DNA of 64,000 bases from Streptomyces sp. NBC_01244 (GTDB taxonomy: Bacteria > Actinomycetota > Actinomycetes > Streptomycetales > Streptomycetaceae), in the NCBI RefSeq assembly GCF_035987325.1, contig NZ_CP108488.1:6944001-7008000 (forward strand), written 5' to 3'. This document shows, one piece after another, positions 19,971-27,771 of this stretch (position 1 is its first letter; each line of letters begins with the position of its first letter). Position numbers and translations under genes: made by a program. The notes under the pieces are model-generated. The model did not search any database and was not told the origin of the DNA. It was given only the letters and a program-made list of their open reading frames with translations.

Positions 19971-21178
19971 TGGCGTCGTACTCCGCCGCGCAGAGCTGGC
20001 AGGACGAGCCCGAGCTGCTGGACCTGGCCGGAGCCCCGGTGCCGCACTACGGCACCGGCTCGCTCGCCGACCTGCTGCCCACCCTCGTGGCCGGCCAGGG
20101 CGTACCCGGCTTCGAAGCCTCGATCGCCGAGCTGACCCCGGCCGACCGGAACTGCGTGTTCCTCGTCGACGGCATGGGCTGGGAGCAGATCAAGGCCCAC
20201 CCGGACGAGGCCCCGTACCTCACCTCGCTCCTCGGCAGCTCGCGCGGCGGCACCGGCCGCCCGATCACCGCGGGCTTCCCGGCGACCACCGCCACCTCGC
20301 TGGCCTCCGTCGGCACCGGCCTGCCGCCCGCACGGCACGGCCTGCCCGGCTACACCGTGCGCAACCCCGCCACCGGCGAACTGATGAACCAGCTCCGCTG
20401 GCATCCGTGGACCCCGCCCAAGCCCTGGCAGCCGTACCCGACCGTCTTCCAGCAGGCGGACGCGGCCGGGGTGGCCACGGCGCAGGTGTCCTCGCCGGCC
20501 TTCCAGACCACCCCGCTCACGAAGGTCGCGCTGAGCGGCGGCACCTTCCTCGGCCGGATGACCGGCGAGGAGCGCATGGACCTCGCGGCCGAGCGGCTCG
20601 CGGCCGGCGACCGCTCGCTCGTGTACACGTACTACAGCGAGCTCGACGGGGCCGGCCACCGGCACGGCGTCGACTCCGACGCCTGGCGCGGCCAGCTCAT
20701 GTACGTGGACCGGCTGGTGCAGCGGCTCGCGGAGCAACTCCCTCCCCGCACCGCGCTGTACGTGACCGCCGACCACGGCATGGTGGACGTCCCCTTCGAC
20801 GAGGACTCCCGCATCGACTACGACGACGACTGGGAACTCGGCGCGGGCGTGGCCCTGCTGGGCGGCGAGGGCCGGGCCCGGCACGTGTACGCCGTACCGG
20901 GAGCCGAGGCCGACGTCCTGACCGTCTGGCGCGAGGTCCTCGGTGACCGCTTCTGGGTCGCGAGCCGGGCGGAAGCCCTGGACCTGGGCTGGTTCGGGGC
21001 ACCGGGCGAATGCGACGAGCGGGTCCTCGGCCGCATCGGCGACGTGATCGCCGCCGCCCAGGCAGACGTGGCGATCACCGCCTCACGGGCCGAGCCCAAC
21101 GAATCGGCCCTCGCGGGCATGCACGGCTCCATGACCCCGGCCGAGCAGCTCGTCCCGCTGCTCGAGATCCGGTCCTGA
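19970..21178 (+). CDS. Alkaline phosphatase superfamily protein (nucleotide pyrophosphatase/phosphodiesterase type)
   Basis: A 402-aa cytoplasmic member of the phosphodiesterase/pyrophosphatase branch. Metal and nucleophile motifs are FLVDGMGWE (Asp), FPATTATSLASVGTG (Thr nucleophile), YYSELDGAGHRHG (Asp and His) and VTADHGMVDV (Asp/His). There is no export signal, which is unusual for phosphatases but usual for this actinobacterial clade. It is coupled to the upstream gene and followed 52 nt later by tdk, suggesting a nucleotide-related role, by inference. Confidence 0.87.
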   Translation: MASYSAAQSWQDEPELLDLAGAPVPHYGTGSLADLLPTLVAGQGVPGFEASIAELTPADRNCVFLVDGMGWEQIKAHPDEAPYLTSLLGSSRGGTGRPITAGFPATTATSLASVGTGLPPARHGLPGYTVRNPATGELMNQLRWHPWTPPKPWQPYPTVFQQADAAGVATAQVSSPAFQTTPLTKVALSGGTFLGRMTGEERMDLAAERLAAGDRSLVYTYYSELDGAGHRHGVDSDAWRGQLMYVDRLVQRLAEQLPPRTALYVTADHGMVDVPFDEDSRIDYDDDWELGAGVALLGGEGRARHVYAVPGAEADVLTVWREVLGDRFWVASRAEALDLGWFGAPGECDERVLGRIGDVIAAAQADVAITASRAEPNESALAGMHGSMTPAEQLVPLLEIRS

Positions 21179-21230
21179 CGCCGCCGCCGTCCCCCTCCCT
21201 CACCTCCCCTCGAAAGGCCCTGTACTCCCC

Positions 21231-21881
21231 ATGCCCGAGCTGGTGTTCTTCTCCGGAACGATGGACTGCGGAAAGAGCACACTGGCGCTCCAGATCGCCC
21301 ACAACCGCGACGCGCGCGGACTCCAGGGTGTGATCTTCACGCGTGACGACCGCGCGGGCGAGGGCAAGCTGTCTTCCCGTCTGGGTCTGGTGACGGAGGC
21401 GGTGGAGGCGCCGGAGGGCATGGACCTGTACGCGTACCTGGTGGCCCAGCTCTCGGCGGGCGGCAGGGTGGACTACGTGATCGTGGACGAGGCCCAGTTC
21501 CTCGCGCCGGAGCAGATCGATCAGCTGGCGCGCATCGTGGACGACCTCGGCATGGACGTCTTTGCCTTCGGCATCACCACGGACTTCCGCACGAAGCTCT
21601 TCCCGGGCTCGCAGCGCCTGATCGAGCTGGCGGACCGGCTGGAGCAGCTCCAGGTGGAGGCTCTGTGCTGGTGCGGAGCCCGCGCCACCCACAACGCCCG
21701 GACGGTGGGCGGGGAGATGGTGGTCGAGGGCGCCCAGGTCGTCGTCGGCGACGTGAACCGGCCGGCGGAGGAGATCGGCTACGAGGTCCTCTGCCGCCGC
21801 CACCACCGCAAGCGCATGACCTCGGCCGCGGCCCACGCCGGAGCCCTCTCCCCGGACGTCCTCCCGGTCAACCACGCCTGA
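21231..21881 (+). CDS. tdk: Thymidine kinase (intact copy)
   Basis: A 216-aa type II thymidine kinase that phosphorylates thymidine for the salvage pathway. Walker A is FFSGTMDCGKST, Walker B YVIVDEAQFL, and the lasso/thymidine region FAFGITTDFRTKLFPGS. Zinc-ligand cysteines lie in CWCGARATHNAR and EVLCRRHHRK. It is the only copy here with an intact P-loop and start. Partial homologous copies lie at 23490-24096 and 26723-27055, with a short tail-like match at 39372-39410. Confidence 0.95.
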   Translation: MPELVFFSGTMDCGKSTLALQIAHNRDARGLQGVIFTRDDRAGEGKLSSRLGLVTEAVEAPEGMDLYAYLVAQLSAGGRVDYVIVDEAQFLAPEQIDQLARIVDDLGMDVFAFGITTDFRTKLFPGSQRLIELADRLEQLQVEALCWCGARATHNARTVGGEMVVEGAQVVVGDVNRPAEEIGYEVLCRRHHRKRMTSAAAHAGALSPDVLPVNHA

Positions 21882-22129
21882 CCGTCCTGCAGTGGCTATC
21901 TGGGGGGTGTCGACCCCATCGCGACCATGGCGAGCAGATAGAACGATTCGCTGAGTCAGATCCACTACTTTGCTCGCCTCTAGGCTGTGCCACCTCGCGG
22001 TGTGCTCGAAGGACGTCATCAACGTTCGAACCGCCGATCTCGCGTACGCGGCCGCGGCGGTCAATCCGCATCCTGCATCCTTCGGCACCGCAGACGCCCT
22101 GCCTGTTCCGCTTGCGAGCCGCGTCTCTG

Positions 22130-22155
22130 GATCCATGGGTAGCCGCCCATGGATC
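22130..22155. other. 10-bp perfect hairpin in the post-tdk region
   Basis: GATCCATGGG and CCCATGGATC flank a 6-nt loop. The stretch 21882-22177 holds no gene I can recognise. This hairpin could be a terminator for tdk or part of the degraded element that begins here. Confidence 0.45.
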
Positions 22156-22177
22156 GTGCGCGCGGCAGTAGCGGGGG

Positions 22178-22345
22178 GAGCGTCTCGCGGCTCTCCGACA
22201 GCCGGGTCCCGATCGAAGAAATTTCGCGGCTCGCCGGACACTCCCGGCACGGCGGTCGCGGAGGAGGTCTACCAGAGGTCCGACCTGCGATCCAGAGGGA
22301 GTGGTCGTGATGGACGACATCTTCAAGATCAACTCGAGGGCGTCC
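22178..22345 (+). pseudogene. Tyrosine integrase, C-terminal remnant with frameshifts
   Basis: Reading across three frames recovers the end of an actinophage/ICE-type integrase. First comes SVSRLSDSRVPIEEISRLAG, ending in HS. Then in the next frame GTAVAEEVYQRSDLRS, then in another VVMDDIF. These match the usual ending SLLSDSGVPIEEISRL, then GHSGTAV, EEVYR and MDxIF of such integrases. The catalytic His of the GHS motif is present, but two frame changes and the lost N-terminus make it a fossil. It lies 296 nt downstream of intact tdk, as expected for an int gene beside an attachment site. Confidence 0.75.
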
Positions 22346-22556
22346 GGGACCTGACCGGATCGTGGAGGCTTACGCAAGGGGCCTGAACGCGCAGGCGGTC
22401 ACGGAGGCGTTCGGGCCAAGAAGGAGGCGATCCTACGTTGCGTCCGCCTGTCCCTGTCCGAGATCCCGAGACCGCTCCAGCTGCGGGGTAGGTATCCTGC
22501 CGCTGCTTTGTCCTAGGGCATGGCGTCGGAGACTCGTGCCGCACCTGAGGGAGTTT

Positions 22557-22584
22557 CCCGGCCCTCCCACGTGGGAGGGCCGGG
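22557..22584. terminator. 14-bp perfect palindromic stem
   Basis: CCCGGCCCTCCCAC (22557-22570) is directly abutted by its reverse complement (22571-22584). It lies between the integrase remnant and the 3' end of the minus-strand gene at 22609. A bidirectional terminator is likely, although no T-run follows. Between 22346 and 22556 I see no recognisable coding sequence. Confidence 0.55.
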
Positions 22585-22608
22585 GCCACGGATCCCGGAA
22601 CGGCGGCG

Positions 22609-23124
22609 TCAGCCGGTGGGGAGGCCCTGGGTGAACGTGATCAGGGCCTGCTGGGCTGAGGGCCGGTACACGGTCCTCGACTGCTCGTGGATCGATGTGA
22701 CCCGCTCTCTCCCGAGGGCGGAGGCGTGTACGTCATCCCGCCTCCAGGCAACATCGCGGGCGTGGGCCATTACTTCGGGCAGTTCTGTGTCGTATCGGTA
22801 GGAGTCTCTGACCTGCCCGAAGGCGTAGGCCGTTCCCTTCCTTCCCGTCGGCATGACGATCCAGTCGCTTTCCTTGATTTCGTGGATGAACGCCCAGAGC
22901 TGTGGGCCCCAGACGTTGAGGCACGTCAGCCAGGTGGCCTCCTCGTTGTCTATCTGCTTCCGCATCTCTGCCTTGAACAGGCGCTGGGCGAGATCCTCGA
23001 CGCGATCGATGTCCTTGACGTCTTCCTGGACCTTGTGGGCGTCGTACGCCGCGATGCCCCGAGCGCGCATCTCCCCCGAGTACTTGCCACTTACGCCTGC
23101 CTTGACCACCCAAATGGCCACCAT
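22609..23124 (-). CDS. Stand-alone protein resembling the N-terminal sensor domain of Mrr-type restriction proteins
   Basis: A 171-aa protein from ATG 23124 (GGGGTGGGACC upstream). It opens with IWVVKAGVSGKYSGEMRARG, followed by the core WGPQLWAFIHEIKESDWIVM, then PTGRKGTAYAFGQVRDSYRY and RDVAWRRDDV. That order (VxAG...FIHEIKxGDxVV...IAIGxVxGxYxY) is what I recall for the EVE/PUA-like domain preceding Mrr_cat nucleases. Here the nuclease half is absent. It may recognise modified bases or be a truncated defence gene. It lies inside the tdk-flanked island. Family assignment is tentative. Confidence 0.55.
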   Translation of the reverse strand: MVAIWVVKAGVSGKYSGEMRARGIAAYDAHKVQEDVKDIDRVEDLAQRLFKAEMRKQIDNEEATWLTCLNVWGPQLWAFIHEIKESDWIVMPTGRKGTAYAFGQVRDSYRYDTELPEVMAHARDVAWRRDDVHASALGRERVTSIHEQSRTVYRPSAQQALITFTQGLPTG

Positions 23125-23291
23125 GGTCCCACCCCACTCATTCGAGTTCCTCACAGATTTTCGGCACTGTACCTGCGCTGGGCGGGCAACCGACCGCAAG
23201 TCCCAGCGAGGACTGGGCGTCAGTGGTGCCTCATGACACCAAGCCGGTGAGGGCGGCGCCCTGTGTGCCAGACGGAGGCGTTCTGGCGGGT

Positions 23292-23449
23292 GTTGCCCGG
23301 TATTCGCAGGAGTTCAAGCGGTACGCGGTCGGGCTGGTGCGGTCCAGCGGACGGACCGTCAACCCGGTCGCGAAGGGAGCGTGGGGCCAATACCGAGTCT
23401 CTGCGCCAGTCGGTGCGGTGGGCCGAGGTCACGGTCGGCGGGGGCGGTG
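23292..23449 (+). pseudogene. IS3-family transposase OrfA remnant
   Basis: VARYSQEFKRYAVGLVRSSG, followed by RTVNPVA, in one frame continues after a frameshift as RERGANTESLRQSVRWAEV. This matches the HTH start of IS3-type OrfA (YSxEFKRDAVxLVRSSGRTVxEVARELGVxxESLRQWVRxAE). The remainder, OrfB and terminal repeats are gone. It directly abuts the truncated second tdk copy. Confidence 0.7.
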
Positions 23450-23489
23450 ACGTAGCGACGCTCCTCACACATGGTGGATGCCCAAGTAA

Positions 23490-24096
23490 AAGGACACTGG
23501 CGCTCCAGATCGCCCACAACCGTGATGCGCGGGGACTCCAGGGTGTGATCTTCACGCGTGACGACCGGGCGGGCGAGGGCAAGTTGTCGTCCCGGCTGGG
23601 TCTGGTGACGGAGGCGGTGGAGGCGCCGGAGGGCATGGACCTGTACGCGTATCTCGTCGCCCAGATCTCGCAGGGCGGCAAGGCGGACTACGTGATCGTG
23701 GACGAGGCGCAGTTCCTGGCCCCGGCCCAGATCGACCAGCTGGCCCGGATCGTGGACGACCTCGGGCTGGACGTGTTCGCCTTCGGCATCACGACGGACT
23801 TCCGCACCAAGCTCTTCCCCGGCTCGCAGCGCCTGATCGAGCTGGCGGACCGCCTGGAGCAGCTCCAGGTCGAGGCCTTGTGCTGGTGCGGCGCCCGCGC
23901 CACGCACAACGCCCGCACGATAGGCGGCGAGATGGTCGTCGAGGGGGCCCAGGTCATCGTCGGCGACGTGAACCGCCCGGCGGAGGAGATCGGTTACGAG
24001 GTCCTCTGCCGCCGCCACCACCGCAAGCGCATGACCTCGGCCTCGGCCCACGCCGGCGCCCTCTCCCCGGACGTCCTCCCCATCAACCACGCCTGA
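23490..24096 (+). pseudogene. Second thymidine kinase copy, 5'-truncated and without P-loop
   Basis: Homology to tdk starts around ACACTGGCGCTCCAGATCGC and continues to the stop, encoding TLALQIAHNRDARG through LSPDVLPINHA. The first ~16 codons, including start and Walker A (SGTMDCGKS), are missing or scrambled (GCPSKR). The copy differs from the intact gene at many third positions, so it is not a recent duplicate. Without the ATP-binding loop it cannot be an active kinase. It sits behind an IS3 remnant. Confidence 0.85.
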
Positions 24097-24235
24097 TACT
24101 CCGTTCCGTGATCCGCGCCGGGATTCGAGTGGGGGCAGGGCCTCTGGGACTTCTTCGTGCAGAACGTCCACCCCGGCACCATCCAACCGGACGGTGACAT
24201 CGCAGTCAGGCCGGTGGCCCGCCGGTCGGGCTGGT

Positions 24236-24856
24236 TCAGGCTGGCAGGGCGGGCGGCCAGTCGGGGGCGGGGTCCTCGGAGAGCAAGGGGCGCAGGGCGC
24301 CGACCGCTGCGCCGATGCAGGTGTCCCGCAGTTCGGTGCGGGTGCAGGTCTCGTGCGTGAGCCAGTCCACGCACAGCACCTGGACGAACACGAGCCAGGC
24401 CTTGAGTACCGCGGAGACGGCGGCGTGCGTGCGTGCGTCGGCGAGCGGGAGCACGCCGAGCAGGCGTGAGCGCAGGGCGTCGAGCTCGTCCGTCATGATC
24501 GTCTGGATGACGGGGTCGCCGGCCAGCACCCGGTTCGCGGCCAGGACGGCGTGGCGGTTCGCGATGAAGTAGTCGAAGTGGGCGTCCAGGCCCTGGGCGA
24601 GCTGCTCGACGAGCGTGGCGCCGGGGTCGAATGTGGTCGCCTCCAGCAGCCGGTCGGTCGCCTGTTGGTAGACCGCGGCGAAGAGGGCGTGCTTGCTCGG
24701 GAAGTGCTGGTAGAGCAGGGCGCGGGATACGCCGGCCTGCCGGGCGACGTCCTCCATCAGTACGTCGTCGTAGGCGGCGGCGGAGAACAACTGGGCTCCG
24801 ACGGTGAGCAGTTGGGCGCGGCGGTCGGCGGGGGGCAAGCGTCGGCGGGGCGGCAT
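24236..24856 (-). CDS. TetR family transcriptional repressor
   Basis: A 206-aa regulator. The N-terminal HTH is LMEDVARQAGVSRALLYQHF, followed by PSKHALFAAVY; the rest is a helical ligand domain. It is divergent from a DUF4345-type membrane protein gene across an 87-nt gap with two related operator-like repeats, so it probably represses itself and that gene. The inducer is unknown. It lies between tdk pseudogene copies and is likely part of imported cargo. The 139 nt between the tdk copy and this gene show no recognisable coding sequence. Confidence 0.88.
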   Translation of the reverse strand: MPPRRRLPPADRRAQLLTVGAQLFSAAAYDDVLMEDVARQAGVSRALLYQHFPSKHALFAAVYQQATDRLLEATTFDPGATLVEQLAQGLDAHFDYFIANRHAVLAANRVLAGDPVIQTIMTDELDALRSRLLGVLPLADARTHAAVSAVLKAWLVFVQVLCVDWLTHETCTRTELRDTCIGAAVGALRPLLSEDPAPDWPPALPA

Positions 24857-24872
24857 GCACCCAGATTACTAC

Positions 24873-24926
24873 TTGACACGCGTCTACTTGGGAGGGCTAC
24901 CCTGAAGTTAAGTAGACGCACGTCAA
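24873..24926. promoter_or_regulatory. Paired inverted operators and divergent promoters for the TetR cassette
   Basis: TTGACACGCGTCTACTT (24873-24889) and AAGTAGACGCACGTCAA (24910-24926) are inverted relative to each other with 15 of 17 positions matching. Each contains GAC-N4-GTC. Each begins with TTGAC, consistent with -35 boxes for the two opposing genes. TetR binding here would occlude both promoters. Confidence 0.7.
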
Positions 24927-24943
24927 CTAAGTGGGGTGGAGTC

Positions 24944-25381
24944 ATGGCCAAGGCACTCCGGGTTTTCGCATGGGTGATGGGCCTCGCCTGTATGGCGATC
25001 GGGCTGTTCCACGTGGTCGGCGGCAATGCCGCGATTCCGGGCGAGGCTGACGCCGGCCCCACTCTGGACAGCCTTGGCCGGTTCTTCGGCGCGATCTTCG
25101 CCGGGTACGGGCTGGTCTGGCTGTGGGCGGCCCGGCAGGACCCCGTCCCGGCGAAGGCGGTGCGTTGGCTCGCGGCGGTGTTCCTGCTGGGTGGTGTGGG
25201 GCGGCTGCTGTCCCTGGCGGTGCATGGGTGGCCACACTCATTCCAGGTGGCGCTGACCGTGATCGAGTTGGTCTTCCCGCCCGTCTGGTTCTGGCTGGCG
25301 GATGCCGACGAGCGGGCGTCCCGGGAGCGGCGGCCTGCGGGTGCGCCGGCCGCCGGGCCTTCTCTTCCGGACCTTGCCTGA
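24944..25381 (+). CDS. Small membrane protein, DUF4345-like
   Basis: A 145-aa protein with about four hydrophobic helices (VFAWVMGLACMAIGLFHVVG; GRFFGAIFAGYGLVWLW; WLAAVFLLGGVGRLLSLAV; VALTVIELVFPPVWFWLA). It begins at ATG 24944 after GGGGTGGA. The pattern FHxxxG...FFGAxFxGYGLxWLxAxR fits the DUF4345 family as I recall it. No function is known. It is the likely direct target of the adjacent TetR repressor. Confidence 0.75.
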   Translation: MAKALRVFAWVMGLACMAIGLFHVVGGNAAIPGEADAGPTLDSLGRFFGAIFAGYGLVWLWAARQDPVPAKAVRWLAAVFLLGGVGRLLSLAVHGWPHSFQVALTVIELVFPPVWFWLADADERASRERRPAGAPAAGPSLPDLA

Positions 25382-25501
25382 CCCGCGCCGCCCGGCGCCA
25401 CACCCCGCCGCGCTGCAGGGATGCCCGACATCGAGGCTTCACATCCACGCCGCCCGTCGAAGCCCCTGCCGAATCCCTTCACCGATGACCGAGGAGCTGT
25501 C

Positions 25502-26215
25502 ATGCCCACATCATTACGCGAGGCCCGTGCAGCCTTGCTTCGGGGCGCGGCCATGCGCCCGCGCGGCGCTGTAGCGCTGCTCACCGTCTCGCTCTCCTAC
25601 GCCGTACTGACCGCCGCGTACGTCGTCACCAACCGTGCATCCCCGCAGCCCGATGCCCCCGGCGACGACATCCTGCGCCAGTACGTACGCGACCACGGCA
25701 CCGCGATCGACCTGGGCGCCTTCCTGCTGCTCGTCGCCGCCGTGCTCCTGGTGCCCGTGGCCGCCACCCTGGCCCGGCTGGTGCGGCAGGGGCAGGACCA
25801 GGGCGCCGCGGCGGCGACAGTCCTCGCCGGCGGACTGATGGCCAGTGGCGCGCTGGCCTCCAGCGCCGCGCTCACCTGGACCCTCGGCCGGCTTCCGCAA
25901 GAGGCACCCGCAGCCCTGGCCCGTGCCCTGGCAGACCTGTCCTTCCTCGCCGGCGGTGTCGGGTACGCCGTGTCCTTCGCTCTCCTGGCGGCAGGCACCT
26001 CCCTGGCAGCCCGCGGGAGCGGGCTCCTGCCGCGAGCCTGCGCCACCACCGGGCTGGTCATCGCCGCCGCCGGACTGGCCGCCACCCTCACGCTCCTCGT
26101 CCTCGACTTCGGCTATCTGTTGCCCGTCGTCCGCTTCGGTGGTTTGGCATGGCTGGTGTGGGCCGCGATCGCACTGTTCCGCTCGCACCCGACCGCACCG
26201 GGGTGGAACCCATGA
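25502..26215 (+). CDS. Multi-pass membrane protein of unknown function with a TTA codon
   Basis: A 237-aa protein from ATG 25502 (GAGGAG upstream) with roughly six hydrophobic helices, including AVLTAAYVVTN, LGAFLLLVAAVLLVPVA, VLAGGLMASGALASSAALTW and GLVIAAAGLAATLTLLVLDF. Codon 5 is TTA (25514-25516), the rare leucine codon read by the bldA tRNA in Streptomyces, so translation may be limited to development. It lies 120 nt after the DUF4345-like gene and may share its TetR control. I do not recognise the family. Confidence 0.75.
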   Translation: MPTSLREARAALLRGAAMRPRGAVALLTVSLSYAVLTAAYVVTNRASPQPDAPGDDILRQYVRDHGTAIDLGAFLLLVAAVLLVPVAATLARLVRQGQDQGAAAATVLAGGLMASGALASSAALTWTLGRLPQEAPAALARALADLSFLAGGVGYAVSFALLAAGTSLAARGSGLLPRACATTGLVIAAAGLAATLTLLVLDFGYLLPVVRFGGLAWLVWAAIALFRSHPTAPGWNP

Positions 26216-26437
26216 CCGCCGCCTCGCCCAAACGATTGCGCTCGCCCTGGCAGCTCCCCATCGGCGCGGGCCCCTCGCTGCTCGCATCCGACCTGCTGCT
26301 GCCCTCCCTGGCCCGGCTTCGGCGCCGTACACGCAGTTCCGCCATGCGCGGCAACCGGGTACCCACCCCTGGCTGGACCGCGCCGCCCTCGTCGGCGGCC
26401 TGGACGACGGTCGGAGGCGCGACACTTGACGCCTACC

Positions 26438-26722
26438 GTGAGCAAGAAGCACCCCGGGCCCGTCGCGAGCGCGGGCAGCGCAGCGGCAGAGGGCAACGCC
26501 TCCGCTTCGGCAGCCCGCCCGGCGCACCGTCCCCGAACACAGCCCGCCGCCGGAAGGGTTCGGCGCCTGTCCCAGCGATGGCGCAAGGCGATCCGCACCC
26601 TCCACGTGACGGTGGCAGTCGGTTGGGTGGGAATCGAGATCGCCCAACTCATCCTCGGGCTGGTCGGCCTCTCCACCGACGATGCAGGACTCGTACGCGC
26701 AACCCGCGTCGCCATGGAGATT
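26438..26722 (+). pseudogene. Truncated DUF2269-like membrane protein fused to tdk sequence
   Basis: From GTG 26438 the reading frame encodes a basic/Ala-rich N-terminus and then WRKAIRTLHVTVAVGWVGIE, continuing IAQLILGLVGLS. This resembles the first transmembrane helix of DUF2269 proteins (LKTLHVxxxVGWLGxxLxxLxLxxxGL). At about 26722 it passes in frame into thymidine kinase sequence (LGLDVFAFGITTDF) and stops at 26824. The remaining helices are lost, so this is a recombination chimera. The 222 nt between 26216 and 26437 hold nothing I can identify with confidence. Confidence 0.65.
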
Positions 26723-27055
26723 CTCGGCCTCGATGTCTTCGCCTTCGGCATCACCACGGACTTCCGCACCAAACTCTTCCCCGGCTCGCAGCGCCTGATC
26801 GAGCTGGCGGACCGCCTGGAGTAGCTCCAGGTCGAGGCCCTGTGCTGGTGCGGGGCCCGCGCCACGCACAACGCCCGCACGGTGGGCGGGGAGATGGTGG
26901 TCGAAGGCGCCCAGGTCGTGGTCGGCGACGTGAACCGCCCGGCGGAGGAGATCGGTTACGAGGTCCTCTGCCGCCGCCACCGCAAGCAGATGACCTCGGC
27001 CTCCGCCCACGCGGGCGCCCTCTCCCCGGACGTCCTCCCGGTCAACCACGGCTGA
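26723..27055 (+). pseudogene. Third thymidine kinase fragment (C-terminal half, internal stop)
   Basis: Encodes LGLDVFAFGITTDFRTKLFP and onward to LSPDVLPVNHG. It carries an in-frame TAG at 26822-26824 where the other copies have CAG (LEQLQ becomes LE-stop-LQ). One His codon is missing in CRRHRKQM. The stop is at 27053-27055. The first ~102 codons are absent. The break point joins a DUF2269-like gene. It ends 9 nt from a convergent ankyrin gene. Confidence 0.85.
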
Positions 27056-27063
27056 CGCCCCAC

Positions 27064-27660
27064 CTACCGCACGGACCTGAGCAGGCCGGCGATCTGTGTG
27101 AATCCGCGGCGGTCCGCGTGTTCCAGCGCGGTCACGCCGTCGCCGTCCGGAAGGTGCGCCGTGGCGCCGGCGGTGATGAGCAGTTCCACGATCTCCTGAT
27201 GCGCGCGGCCGCCGTCGCCGAGGATGACGGCTTCGAGCAGTGCGGTCCAGCCGAGCCGGTTGACGTGGTCGACGTCGATGTCGGTTTCCCGGAGCAGGGC
27301 GCGCACGTAGTCGACGTGGCCGCGTTCGGCGGCGGGGATCAGGGCGATGCCGCCGAAGCGGTTGCGCCGGGTCAGGTCGGGGCGGGCCGGGAGCAGGGTA
27401 CGCATCATGCGGACGCTGCCGGTGACACCGGTGACCAGCCAGGGGCTGTCCTCGCGGTCGTCCTGGGTGTTCGGGTCGGCGCCGGCCGCGACGAGGACCT
27501 CGGCCGCCGCCACGTGGTCGCCGAGGGCGGCGAGCAGGAGCGGGGTGCGGCGGTGTTCGTCGGGGGCCTCGATGTCGGCGCCGGCGGCGAGTGCCGCGCT
27601 CACGGCGTCGGCGTCGCCCTCGCCGGCGGCAGCCAGCAGGGCTCGGTCGGCAGGGGTCAT
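27064..27660 (-). CDS. Ankyrin repeat protein
   Basis: A 198-aa protein from ATG 27660 with GAGGAG upstream. About five ankyrin repeats are visible (LAAAGEGDADAVSAALAAGA; RTPLLLAALGDHVAAAEVLV; RFGGIALIPAAERGHVDYVR; LGWTALLEAVILGDGGRAHQ; DGVTALEHADRRGFTQIAGL). There is no signal peptide. Such proteins are protein-interaction scaffolds of no fixed role. It is convergent with the third tdk fragment. Confidence 0.9.
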   Translation of the reverse strand: MTPADRALLAAAGEGDADAVSAALAAGADIEAPDEHRRTPLLLAALGDHVAAAEVLVAAGADPNTQDDREDSPWLVTGVTGSVRMMRTLLPARPDLTRRNRFGGIALIPAAERGHVDYVRALLRETDIDVDHVNRLGWTALLEAVILGDGGRAHQEIVELLITAGATAHLPDGDGVTALEHADRRGFTQIAGLLRSVR

Positions 27661-27771
27661 GGGGGTGCTCCTCGGGTGGGTCAGGGCGCGTAGCGCGGCC
27701 AGGGCCGTCCTCGTCCTCGTACGCACGCCTCGGGCGGGGGTTGTTACGTGCCCAGCGTGGCTCGTCCGGCG

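Noticed and set aside
22300..22390. Possible small gene starting MDDIFKINSRASGT
   Set aside because: It is better explained as the last residues of the decayed integrase (MDxIF ending) read in another frame.
21882..24235. Search for a tRNA gene as the integration target
   Set aside because: No cloverleaf or GGTTCGAATCC-type T-arm was found here or elsewhere in the window, so tdk itself is the only visible candidate target.
24097..24235. Possible coding remnant WDFFVQNVHPGTIQPDGDIAV
   Set aside because: The phrase looks protein-like, but I cannot match it to a family and no start or continuation is present.
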